A stretch of 13,229 nucleotides of DNA from Ectocarpus siliculosus (taxonomy: Eukaryota; Sar; Phaeophyceae; Ectocarpales; Ectocarpaceae), in NCBI GenBank assembly GCA_000310025.1, contig FN649751.1:5576319-5589547 (forward strand). The letters are read 5' to 3'. The translations under genes were made by a program, and so were the position numbers. Below are positions 1 through 9,300 of this stretch, piece by piece. Position 1 is the first letter of the stretch. Every line of letters begins with the position of its first letter. The notes below the pieces were generated by a model. The model searched no databases. It worked only from the letters and a program-made list of their open reading frames with translations, and was not told the origin of the DNA.

Positions 1-1048
1 TAGTGTCTAGGTGTGGGTCCGTAAGGATCTCGTCCATCTTGCCTATCTGAGCTTTACCCTTCCCAATCAACTTCGCTATGTGTGCGTCCCATGAGCACTC
101 CTTCGAAATCTCTACTCCCAGGTACGTATACTTGTCTACTACCGGTAGTTCTTCCTCCCCCCATTTCCATTTGAATTCTACGGGATTTTTCTTGTCTTCG
201 TTACAGACCACTACTGCGCATTTTCCTACGTTCGCCGACAGTCTCCATTTTCGGGTGTATCCTACCGCCGCATCTATTTGTTCTTGCAACCCTTCTGGTG
301 TTTCGGATACCCCCACGAAATCGTCTGCAAACATCAGTCCGGACACACTCTTTCCCCCTACTTGGACTCCCTGTCTTACTGCTTCAACCGCCCTTATCAA
401 ATCGTTGATGTAAATCTTAAAAAGAGTGGGTGACATCGTACAGCCCTGTGCGACTCCTTGGAGTATATCCACGTACTTCGAAATTTCCCCATCCAACATC
501 ACCGCACTTCTTGTGCATTCTGTCATATTTTTCAACATCCTCCACATTTCCCCCCGGATGCCGATGTCCCACATCTTTTTCCACAATCCATTGCGCCATA
601 CGGTGTCGTAGGCTTTTTGTACATCGAGGAAAAAACAGTATGTCGTACGCCCGGCGTCTTTCCTACCTTGGATGATTTTACTTAACGTATATACATGGTC
701 TACACAACTACGATCTGGTCTAAATCCAGCTTGTCCTTCGCTGATCTTTTGTTTCCCCTCCAACATGTCTCCCATTCTATTGTCTAGCATCTTGCCAAAC
801 AGTTTCCCCACTGTGCTCAGCAGGGTTATCCCTCTATAATTCCCCGGGTCAGCTTTATCCCCCTTTTTGAACAGGTTCACGACTACTCCTTCTCTCCATC
901 TCTTCGGCGCGTACTCGTGTTTCCATATCCAGTTGAATATCCGGACCAACATGTTAATCATCCCCTCCCCCCCCTGTTTCAAAAGCTCGTTCACAATTCC
1001 ATCAGCCCCTGCCGCTTTTCTATTCTTGAGTTTCGCTACGCGCAGTCC
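1..1048 (-). CDS. LINE reverse transcriptase core, partial (runs off window start)
   Basis: This stretch is open in one minus-strand frame from about 1048 to base 1 and contains the standard LINE RT blocks in order: KAAGADGI (about 997-1020), a GNYRGITLLS block (about 815-846), QAGFRPDRS (about 705-735), motif A with FFLDVQKAYD (604-634, catalytic Asp at 625-623), motif B with QGCTMSP (about 428-463), motif C FADD (320-331), a motif D region of WRLSANVGK type (about 215-245) and a YLGVEIS motif E (about 112-138). All catalytic aspartates are present. The first position of the usual YADD is Phe, a common variant. No start codon is expected because this is the downstream part of one polyprotein frame with the endonuclease. 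The thumb and any RNase H or zinc knuckle are beyond base 1. Confidence 0.94.
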
Positions 1049-1406
1049 TCAACCTCTTCTCGTGTGAACTCTCCCTGCAACCCGTCTACATCACTACGTT
1101 CCCTCCGAGATCTTTCGACGTTTTCCTCTGCCCAGGAGTTGATTTCCTTCTCAAACTCCGAGTCGAAGTTGTCGTTGGTGGTGGGTGTCCCAAGTTTGCG
1201 GTAGTGCTATACTAGTACTTCCCTCTTTCCTTTAGAACTGCTTACCATCTTACCCTCGGCAGATCTTAGTGTCGTTATTTCCGTGTGTCCCCCTCTCTTC
1301 CTGCCCACTATCCCTTGAATTCCTACGCACGTTTGCTTCCTCCCCCCCTCAAAATCTTCGTTAGTCTTTTGGACTACTTCCTCCCACAACCCTTTCTTCT
1401 TCTTCA
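1036..1406 (-). pseudogene. Damaged linker between LINE endonuclease and RT
   Basis: Going 5' to 3' on the minus strand, the endonuclease frame stops at 1406-1404. The protein-like reading continues in the frame one base back (about 1407 to 1210), is cut by TAG at 1209-1207, resumes in the same frame, and meets TAG at 1038-1036. Just before that second TAG the reading must step back one base again to enter the RT frame, near 1040-1055, at the boundary between TREEVEDC and AKLKNRKAAG-type sequence. Both shifts have the same sense, as if one base was lost at each point. The first lies next to a repeated AGA/AAG run, which is prone to slippage. Either this copy is decaying or the assembly carries indels here. 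Programmed frameshifting is unlikely because of the extra stop at 1207. Confidence 0.75.
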
Positions 1407-3155
1407 GACCAACTCCTTCACCCTCTTTCTACTTTCCACATACTCCTTCCATCCTGCATCTGTTTTCCCTGCCGCATATTTTACGTGTGACTCTCTACGT
1501 ACTCGAATTGCTTGCTTGATTTCTTCGTTCCACCACTTCACTGCTCTCTTACAAACTATCAACTTTCTACCTAGAACTCTACTTGCTGTTGTGTTTACCA
1601 GCTCTTCCCACCCTTCTATGATTCTAGACCCGGCCTGGTCCCGGCCTTCGGCATCCTTCGGTGTACCCATTGCCTGTGTCAACTCCGAGAGTTTCTTGTC
1701 GTTTATAGCCATCTCTTCTTGGAACTCTACCCTCGTTTCTTCTACTTCTAGCTTATCTATTCTCCATCTGTACATTTTCCTGCGTCGCCTACTCTGTATG
1801 ACTCTCGTCTGTTGTAGGGCTGTCCACACCAACGCGTGGTCTGTAGTGCCTACATCCGTTGTGCATACTCGTACTTCCGTCTCTTTCCCCCCATTTTCTA
1901 CGACCATATAGTCAAGGATGGAGCGTTCTCCTTTTTTGAAACATTGCCTAGTCCATTCCGGTTCTGTCTTTCGTACTCTACCGTTCAACACCTTCATCTC
2001 GCTACTGTCAAGGAACCTCAGCATTTCTTCCCCGTTTTTGTTCGTGGCTCCCTCCCCGTATTGCCCTATGGTCCCGTGTGGGTTCGTGGTTCGCCCGATT
2101 CTTGAATTGAAGTCCCCAACTAGAACTACTTCTCCCTTTCTCTTGAAGTTTTGTACATCCGCTGCTACCTCCTCGAACCCTATCCTGATGTCCTTCACCA
2201 TATTCTTCGACTCTGGTGGCATATATACATTTCCTACGAACAAGTCCTTTCTTCCCCGTTCCCCTGGTACCCTTATCCACATGCTTTCGTTGAATTTGGT
2301 GTCGCTGATCACCTCAATTATGTCGCACATGTGCTCCTTGACTAAGAATCCAACTCCCCCCTCCCCTCTACTCTTGATTTTCTGTCCTCTCCTCATTTTA
2401 CCTATCCATGTGTAGCTTCCCACTTCTTTTCCTATTTCTCCCCCGTCCTTCTCCCACGACTCTTGGACTCCGACTATGTCCAGGTCTTTTTCGGCCGCTT
2501 GCTCGACAATTTCGAGTCTTTTACGCTCATCTGTGGCAAATCCGCATACATTCCAAGACCCTATTCTGATTTCCTTACTCCTACTTTCTACTTTCCCGTG
2601 CCTTTCAGGATTCCTTTTGTCCCTCATTTGCCTTCGCTTCTGCCTTATCCTATCGCTGCCCCCCCCTTCCCCTACTTTGGCTTGCTTTCCCTTTTGACCC
2701 TTTCGGGCCTCCTGCCCCCCTTTGTTTTCAGCCAGCCTTGGGCTACGCCTTACTTCCTGGATCCTATTTGCTATGCACACCCTCCAACCTAGTCTCCTCA
2801 CCCACGCCGACATCTTCTCTACTTCTAGTCTTTCCCATTCTGCGCTTACTCTCCTTCCAAACGTGATTCTAAAGTGGTTTCCTTCCCTTTCTACCCCCCC
2901 CCTTGCGAAGCAATATAATCCTACTTCTTCACATCTACTTTTGAACTCCAACCTTGGGGGGGGGGGGGGATTAATCAAGGGTTCAATCCGAAACATATCG
3001 CGCCCCTCGGTTCGCCGCTTGTGGTTTGCTTGGTTCCCTCGCCGTCTCGTCCGTCTGCTGCCCCCCTCCCGCCTCATTGGTTGTAGCCATGCCTGTGCTG
3101 TTGCTGGGCTTGTTGTTTCGTTTGAGCGCTCGTTGTCGGCAGGCCTCCTCTTCAT
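1404..3155 (-). CDS. LINE ORF, endonuclease part (583 aa, ends at premature stop)
   Basis: The frame opens at an ATG (3155-3153), eight codons after an in-frame TAA, so this start is well fixed. Residues 1-190 are Arg/Lys-rich without a visible zinc knuckle and include a proline run (63-67) encoded by a 14-base homopolymer at 2956-2969. Residues 196-445 form an exonuclease-endonuclease-phosphatase fold with its catalytic signatures in order: GSWNV (199-203), VQES (230-233, metal-binding Glu), GGVGFLV (266-272), NVYMPP (309-314), VGDFN (346-350), SILDY (412-416) and TTDH (437-440). All key residues are present, so the nicking domain itself looks intact. Residues 446-583 are a charged linker toward the RT. 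The ORF ends at TGA (1406-1404), where the reading shifts by one base into the next frame. The strand and domain call are certain; activity is not. Confidence 0.93.
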   Translation of the reverse strand: MKRRPADNERSNETTSPATAQAWLQPMRREGGSRRTRRRGNQANHKRRTEGRDMFRIEPLINPPPPPRLEFKSRCEEVGLYCFARGGVEREGNHFRITFGRRVSAEWERLEVEKMSAWVRRLGWRVCIANRIQEVRRSPRLAENKGGQEARKGQKGKQAKVGEGGGSDRIRQKRRQMRDKRNPERHGKVESRSKEIRIGSWNVCGFATDERKRLEIVEQAAEKDLDIVGVQESWEKDGGEIGKEVGSYTWIGKMRRGQKIKSRGEGGVGFLVKEHMCDIIEVISDTKFNESMWIRVPGERGRKDLFVGNVYMPPESKNMVKDIRIGFEEVAADVQNFKRKGEVVLVGDFNSRIGRTTNPHGTIGQYGEGATNKNGEEMLRFLDSSEMKVLNGRVRKTEPEWTRQCFKKGERSILDYMVVENGGKETEVRVCTTDVGTTDHALVWTALQQTRVIQSRRRRKMYRWRIDKLEVEETRVEFQEEMAINDKKLSELTQAMGTPKDAEGRDQAGSRIIEGWEELVNTTASRVLGRKLIVCKRAVKWWNEEIKQAIRVRRESHVKYAAGKTDAGWKEYVESRKRVKELV

Positions 3156-3266
3156 CTTTGTGCCAGGAGGTCGAACCTCTTAGCTCCCTGCAGTACTCCC
3201 GTATGCCGGACCACCTTCGCGAGAAATAAGCTTATGAGGAAATAGAGCAGGGAGGGGATACGCAGA

Positions 3267-3293
3267 CCCTATCCCTAACCCTATCCCTAACCC
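3267..3293. repeat. Telomere-like CCCTAT/CCCTAA array
   Basis: Four and a half hexamer units alternate CCCTAT and CCCTAA, so the true period is 12 bp; the minus strand reads GGGTTAGGGATAGGG. It sits about 110 bp upstream of the LINE ORF start, on the side of the element's 5' end. It may belong to the element's 5' UTR, mark an interstitial telomeric patch into which the element inserted, or be a chance short repeat. Confidence 0.8.
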
Positions 3294-3353
3294 AACTTCC
3301 CCGATTACATGCTTTAATCAACATGTTTAGTTCATCCAAACCCCCCGCGAAGA

Positions 3354-3494
3354 CTACTGCGCATGCCGCGGTACACCCCGCTCCACCTTCGCTGCTTCCG
3401 TCCAAGTTGCTTGCGGGACTCCGAAAACACATGGCACGGCGTCCGTAGATCCGTGCTTTGCCTCGAACATCTTGAAGTCGTCAATCAGGCACAT
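3354..3494 (-). pseudogene. Possible exon relic, weakly helicase-associated-domain-like
   Basis: On the minus strand a good acceptor (TATCTTCAG, ending at 3495) is followed by an open stretch from 3494 to a TAG at 3356-3354. The peptide includes LIDDFKMFEAKHGSTDAVP and then VFGVPQATW. The pattern of an aromatic/hydrophobic helix, HG, a VP pair and FxVPxxxxW recalls the repeated helicase-associated (HA) type domain that is abundant in stramenopile genomes. This is pattern recall only. No matching upstream exon or downstream continuation was found, so it is best read as a broken fragment. It could equally be a chance ORF. Confidence 0.28.
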
Positions 3495-4481
3495 CTGAAG
3501 ATACATATGATTTACAGACGTGGCCTGTCCTGATAGCTGACAACTGGCCTCCCTGCAACTTGTGTTGAACTCGGTCTTGCCCGACGTTAGGCGTTGTTCG
3601 AAGGGCACCCCTCTTTGGGCATGCTGGCGACGCCTCTTCTGCTGTACCATCCGTCAGAGCTGATGCTCGGCAGTGCTCTCGCGCCAACGCTGAGAACAAG
3701 AGCAGAGGCTAGGGAGGCAGCGGCTGGTGCCGCACAGAACCCTCCAAATGGAGGGAACTGATAGCTTCATAGTTTGGACCAAAGGTCAATTTCGACGGAA
3801 GTTTTTTGTTGAGTACAGGAGCAAATCGATTGTTTCTACGCAAGATGGTGCAATAGGTTCTTGCATTTCGGCGCTCGTGTCTTTTGCCGTGTAGGTTTGT
3901 GTGGTGGGCGTGTTGATCCATGCGCTGTGTGTACAGCCACCTTTCTGGTTCGTAACACTAGAGCGCCAAGCCGACACGAATGCACCGTCGACTTAATCGT
4001 GGTGCGTGTGGGCGACAGGCCTTTGTAAGGAATGCTTGACCATGCCGCAGTCTTCACATGTACAGGGACTAGTCTAGAGGAGCTCTGTCGTGAGAGGCCA
4101 CGAAGAGGTCTTGGGGAGGGGGGAATGCGATTTACTTAGCGCCATGCCACGTGCTTCGCAAACGAGTTTCGACAAACCAAACGTCGGCGTACTTTGGGCG
4201 CAGACTGTGACGCAGCGTAGAAAATGGGGAGGTTGTAGAACAAGGGAAGCTCAAAAGGGAGAGGGTATGGGTATGGGCTTGTCGCCTGTTGCGGGGCATG
4301 GCCAAATTCAGTTCTGGAGTTGACACCATTTTTCTGCTGACCGAACAATTCGAGATCACGACCATGTTCGTTCGCGTATCTCCTGCCCGATCTCGGAAAA
4401 TCCTACTTATGTCGGACCTTGCTCGTGCCTCACGATTGCGGTCTGGTCGTCGTGCTTGCTGCCCAGTCCACCAGACTCCAC

Positions 4482-4507
4482 AAGAGTTGCGGAGGAAGTT
4501 GCGGAGG
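4482..4507. repeat. Short direct repeat of AGTTGCGGAGGA
   Basis: Two adjacent 12-base copies occur here, and the core TTGCGGAG recurs at about 4562. No function is visible. Confidence 0.6.
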
Positions 4508-4589
4508 ACGTCTATTCTGTTCTGGCGCATGGAACGGCACCGGGAACTATTTTGCTTGCCCAGTTGCGGAGATAGCCCCACAAAAACTT

Positions 4590-4645
4590 GTGCGGGAGTC
4601 ACTACTCCCGACTACTCTTCCCGCCCAGCGGGAGGGCTTTTTTTT
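4590..4645. repeat. Two consecutive inverted repeats followed by a T run
   Basis: CGGGAGT-CACT-ACTCCCG is a hairpin of seven pairs, closely followed by TCCCGC-CCA-GCGGGA and then GGGC plus a run of T. The second looks like a bacterial intrinsic terminator, but no gene points into it and the setting is eukaryotic, so it is listed only as structure. Confidence 0.55.
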
Positions 4646-4761
4646 GTTATCTGTTCGCCGCGCTAGCGGTGTAACTGCGCGCCAAAACATCCGCGCCCCG
4701 CCCAGGACTGGTGTGACCGTCAGTACTGCCCCGAGCTCGCTTGTGTGTACATACGTTACGG

Positions 4762-5009
4762 GCTCAGAGAAATCGGCTGGGGCCAAGAAAAATCTCCCCC
4801 ACGATTAGAGGGCAATCTTCACCAAATGCTTACACTAATACTGATTCACTCAGGAACGAAACTGCTTTGTTTGAGTTTCCAACAGAGGAAAGGCGAGACA
4901 TGGTGCGAGCGGAGACACTGCCGCGTGGGCGTAGCTTTCATGAGCTCCGAGAAATCAGGAGGGGTCAAGAAAACGGCTGAAAATAAAAACCGGGTGAAGA
5001 AAACGGAGC
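4762..5009. repeat. Degenerate dispersed repeats with GGGTCAAGAAAACGG core
   Basis: A 30-base motif at 4762-4791 recurs at 4944-4973 with five mismatches (gctc.gagaaatc...gggg.caagaaaa). The second copy's GGGTCAAGAAAACGG core occurs again at about 4992-5006 as GGGTGAAGAAAACGG. They may be remnants of a small tandem or mobile repeat; no ends or target duplications were identified. Confidence 0.5.
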
Positions 5010-5572
5010 GAACATTCACCGCAACAGAAACCAACCTTTTTCAGGATTAAACTGCATCAACTTGGATCTTGCTGCGTTCTGCAGAAGAAGAAACACTCAT
5101 GGCCTAATGCGCTGAACCGCTAAGCAAAGAGGGGTTGTAGCACAAGCCCACTGGTGGATTAAATGGACAGAAAAGAAGGCAGATGCAGCCCGAGAGCTTG
5201 ACGTTTGCTTTATGCTGCTATTGCTCGCTCTGTCACACACAGTTGCGTGTTGGTCTGCTGCGCTGAACAGATAAATGCGATGCAAGGTATAGCCCGGTCT
5301 CTTTGTGATTCACTCAGAAGGGCATTTTGTGTGTCGCTTCTCTCCCTAGAAACTGTTATGATCGTCTCAATAACCCTTTCCCAAATCCAAGTACTAAATC
5401 TACCAACATAACGAACCAGAGAATTGCATGCTGCCAGCTTCGTGTAAATAATGTATTTGGCTCTATTATATAGTGCCCCGATGACACGCACTTCCGGGGG
5501 AAAAAAGGTCAGCAACTACGACATGCATCCAACCCCCGCCCAACCCGCCCTTTCACAAAGCAAAACTTGTGA

Positions 5573-5598
5573 ACACACACACACACACACACACACAC
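5573..5598. repeat. (AC)13 microsatellite
   Basis: Uninterrupted AC dinucleotide repeat of 26 bases, in intergenic sequence. Confidence 0.97.
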
Positions 5599-5851
5599 CT
5601 ACAAAATCGTGTCTGCAAAAACCACTCCTCACAGATATTTCAATCGAGAACCGTTCCCCTACGCGCCATGTGATTCTCACGGCCTGTCCAATTGCGTAAG
5701 ACTTTCACCCAATAGCCCGGTGCCCGTCTGCCTTCTCTCCGTCAAAAACTGTTCCACCTCCCGACAAAAACCCGACTTCCGACCGACACCTCTCGGGTAA
5801 CGCCTCTCATGGGGGCTGTCTAGAAACCCCACACGATTCATTATAAACAAC

Positions 5852-5889
5852 AACCCGTCCACCTAGGGTTAACCCGTCCACCTAGGGTT
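5852..5889. repeat. Perfect 19-bp tandem duplication
   Basis: The unit AACCCGTCCACCTAGGGTT occurs twice with no spacer or mismatch. Each unit starts AACCC and ends GGGTT, so a unit can fold on itself. Confidence 0.95.
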
Positions 5890-6309
5890 ATACACACACT
5901 GCTGCGGCTCAACAAACGACTGCTGTGTTCTTCCATTCGGCGGAGAGGTCGGCGTCACATTCTCGACAAGAGACTTTATAAAGACCACCCAAACGAAACC
6001 CAGAAAAACCACCCCAACCGAAGCAAAGCGCCAAAAAGTTACACCCAGACAGCGGCATGTAGGCCGTTGCAATACACACACGCGCCGGTCTGGAGACCGT
6101 TTCCGGAGACCGACGATCTATCTCTCCCACACGCACAGGTTTGTGTGGAGCAAGGCACAACAGGGGGCGCTCCGATGTAGCGAAGCACTCTTTTCACCAC
6201 CACCGCTGTTGTTGCCGTAAAAATAACGAACAAAAAAAACATGTTTCAAAACAAATTGTAGCATTAAATTGAACATTACCGCCGACCTCCCCTCTTGAGT
6301 CTTTCAGCG

Positions 6310-9300
6310 CTACAACACCGCTCCAGCGACGGCGATGATCGAGACAGCCGCGACGAGAAGACAAATCGATGCGACGTTAACCTTCATGGCCAGCGGCGGC
6401 ACGCCCGCCCACTCCTTCATGAACACGCTCCATATCTGCCCGCTCAGGACCTGTGTTGATCAACGGCACGCGGCGGGCGCACAGGGAGTTCCCAACACTT
6501 TCGGAAAGGGGCTGAACAAAGGTAGTAGAAGAAGTTTAGGAGCGTAATATATTCGTACATGAACCGATCGGGTTAGGTGGGATTTTCACGCAGCGCGTGC
6601 CGCAATCCTGAGCCTCTTCTTGCTGCATACCCCATGCTGGGATGTTTCGACACAGCCGGGGCACCAGCCGGGTGGGACACTGTGGAATCGTTAACCTAGG
6701 TTACACATGAAGCCAAATGAGCTTTCGCAACAGCCTTCCAAAAGCGAAGAAATTTTTGCCGGGGCGCGTTTGCAAAGGGGTGGTTCGTTGAAAAACAAAA
6801 CTGGTTTGCAAAAACGTGGACATCCGAAGCAGCAACCCTGCTTTACGACAGCCTTGTCTCACCGTGGAGCTCATGATCAGAGGCCACGCGATAACGGGCC
6901 CAAGGTCCCCGAACAGGTGCTGCGATTGTCCGTAAAAGTGGATATGCCCCACGAAGAACAAGCTCATGACAGTAATCTGCGCGAGCAAAACGCCAGCAGC
7001 GCGGGAGAGCATTCGATCGCCGAGCGCGTCGAGACCGGTGTCTCGAGTGTGTGCTGCGCGCGAAATGTTGTGGCCAAAAACGACGATGCTGTGGTGGTTT
7101 TTGTTGTCTGAACGTTCTGGCAACCGGAAATCTGTATTGTCACGGTTGTCCCTAATAGGGTCACTAGCGCCCGCTGACAAGCAGTAGATTCTTGAGAGCC
7201 ATCCACCAGACCACGGTGCAGCGAAGACACACAAAAAAAAAAAACTGTCCTCCGACGCCTTCGGGAGAAGCGGCTGAGGACAGGGGCAAGGATGTGCTAT
7301 GTGAAAAGAAGTGGCTTCGCTGGTTCCAAGGGCCACCAAGCAAGACCGAAACACTGCCCGCAACAAGCACGGTAAAAAACAAACCGCAAGCAGCTGCGAT
7401 GAGAACACCATCCACGAATAGCGGCGTAGCACGGACGGTAGCAAGCGCAGCCAAGATTCCTCGGGAAAGGGGTGCGCAGCGTGCCCTACTACGGCCTGAT
7501 GGCCGAGGAAGTGTGTGCTTCCACACCGCAAATTTCGCGCCAAGCAGCAGCGCCGGCCAAGTCCTTTCTCTCACATTGCGAAACTTCCGGGCCACGTCCG
7601 ACCACCCCACCCAAGTGTACCGCGCCCACGTTTCATTCTTCGACAGCAGATAGACTGCGTACGCCACGTTCCACAGGGCCGCCAGGGAGAAGGCCAGAAG
7701 CCACACCACAAGGGGTGCCGCAGCGCCGGACACTCCCTCTTCTTCCTCTGCGTGCGTGATCAGCGGGTCTCCTGGAGCACACGGGGGGAGAGAGAGGATC
7801 GCGGGGTAGGAAGCGCCGCCCAATGGTGTTGGGGGGTCGTGTCCGCAAAAGACCGTGGTGTACACAGCACCCATGCTCCAGAGAGAGAGGTTAATGGATA
7901 CAGCATTCTGGCAAAAAAAGAAGACAGCGTGGAAGCCAGGATAGACACCGATACACTCCCGGATACAGAGCTGGAGACCTGGAGGAAACATCACTTTTGA
8001 GATTCGTGGAATGCTTGCTGTTCATAGCGTACTTGGATGGTTCCTCCGGCGGATCGAAAAAAAACGTCACCATTTCCCCCCAGTATTTGTCGACTGGCTT
8101 GTTGGCATGGCCCCCCTCTACCCTGTTGTAGATCACAACATGTCCTTCCGGTTTCTCCAGCTTGGGAGCACGAGCACCAGAACATTGCCAGACAGTAGTA
8201 GAACACGCTCTGCACGACAGATTCAGGGGCTAGCAAGAGGAGGTTGTGGCAGGCGTGAAAATTTACAGAGAGAAATACAGCACGAAAGAAACCGAGATGT
8301 ACCTGCAACAGCGCCTCAAGATATCGGGGTGGTGCTTACATGTGTACAAGGGCACAAGGACGCCAAAAACCCGCCGCTCACCGTAAACGAACGAGAACTG
8401 CAGCATGGAAGACATTACCGCGCCCGCCACGCAGACGGCGACGGCGGTCAAGTGGCTGGTATTTTCTCCCGCCCCTTTTGTGTTGTCGGAAGCTTCCTTG
8501 GTCGGCGCCGGCGTCGTCCCCTCCCCCGGTTGGGTTGTGCCCGTCACGGCTTTGGCGTGGGACGTTCCGGTCGCGCCGGGTGCAGCTACCGCGGCGGCTG
8601 CGGTGGATGCCTCGACACGATCGGCCTGCTCGTCGGCGCCCGATTCAGCCTTCGTCTTGCTCTGTGCGGCCTCGATCGCGCGAGCCTTGATGCCCGAGGA
8701 TAGCGCTGGAACGACGCATGCAAAAAGCACCCACCCGTGTAGCACGGAGAGGGGGGGAGACGCATGTATGAGAGCACAGCAAATCCCGCGTCATAGAAGC
8801 ACGATGGACGCTGCCACACAATAATGTGTCACATTTCCACGGTACCCCCCCTCCTGTTCTAGGCAGATACAACAAGCAGCAACCTGCGTTCTAAATCAAC
8901 ATCGTTACTCTTCAAAATGAGTATGGTGTAAATTCTTAAATAAACTATTTCTTGGTCACGTTAGCCATCATCTCGACTGCTACGCCCGTTCCGAAGCACG
9001 GACCCGATGAGACGAAACCGCTGATGGCGAACAGGAGGCCGAGCAAGGTGACCAATGCTGCAGGTGAACCCGCGTCGTCCGCGTGGTCCTCGATCAACGG
9101 CAGAAGAGTCCCGATCACGACGAGGAGCGACATGACCAGAGCCGTGCCCGGCCCGGCCCCCAGCTGAGCGGGGTACATACGTTAAGGCGAAAGGGGCAAG
9201 GTAGGCCGCGGGGTATAGAAGCAGTGCCGGGATGGTGCCGTGCACATTAACATCCGGCAGAGAGCTCTGTGTGTGTGGTACCTGGCTCTGTATGCGTACG

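Larger units (their letters stand above)
1..3240 (-). mobile_element. Non-LTR retrotransposon (APE-type LINE), 5' part, damaged copy
   Basis: The minus strand encodes, in order, a basic N-terminal region, an apurinic/apyrimidinic-type endonuclease and a reverse transcriptase. That is the domain order of LINEs which copy themselves by target-primed reverse transcription. The coding region enters at 3155 and is still open at base 1, so the end of the RT, any C-terminal zinc knuckle, the 3' UTR and the tail lie outside the window. No separate gag-like ORF1 is visible upstream of 3155. The 5' boundary is not defined by a target-site duplication; 3240 is an estimate placed before the telomere-like repeat at 3267. 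Two apparent one-base losses and one stop codon sit between the two domains, so this copy is probably not autonomous unless they are sequencing errors. The jockey/I/R1 side of the LINE tree seems likely but was not tested. Confidence 0.9.
3495..6309. other. Gene-poor region between LINE and transporter gene
   Basis: Several short overlapping frames of 60-156 codons occur on both strands (for example 4132-4602 minus and 4289-4666 plus), but none shows a known motif, consistent codon pattern or supporting splice structure. What can be seen is a set of small repeats and inverted repeats, listed separately. The last 100-200 bp before 6310 would be the transporter's 3' UTR and downstream flank. 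Confidence 0.6.

Noticed and set aside
1285-1911. Plus-strand frame of 208 codons opposite the LINE
   Set aside because: It is the antisense shadow of the endonuclease frame; its Ser/Phe/Leu-rich composition is what reversing such a gene gives.
4132-4602. Minus-strand frame of 156 codons
   Set aside because: It starts at a GTG, shows no motif, and overlaps an equally long plus-strand frame; codon pattern is not convincing in either.
4618-4645. GC hairpin plus T run resembling a rho-independent terminator
   Set aside because: The context is eukaryotic and no coding region ends there; kept only as an inverted repeat.
8045-8136. Protein-like cassette in transporter intron 5 (KPEGHVVIYNRVEGG region)
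   Set aside because: Its reading frame is phase 0 at both possible splice sites, while the flanking exons 5 and 6 are phase 1, and exons 5 and 6 join directly into the family pattern. It could be a rare frame-breaking exon, but nothing supports it.
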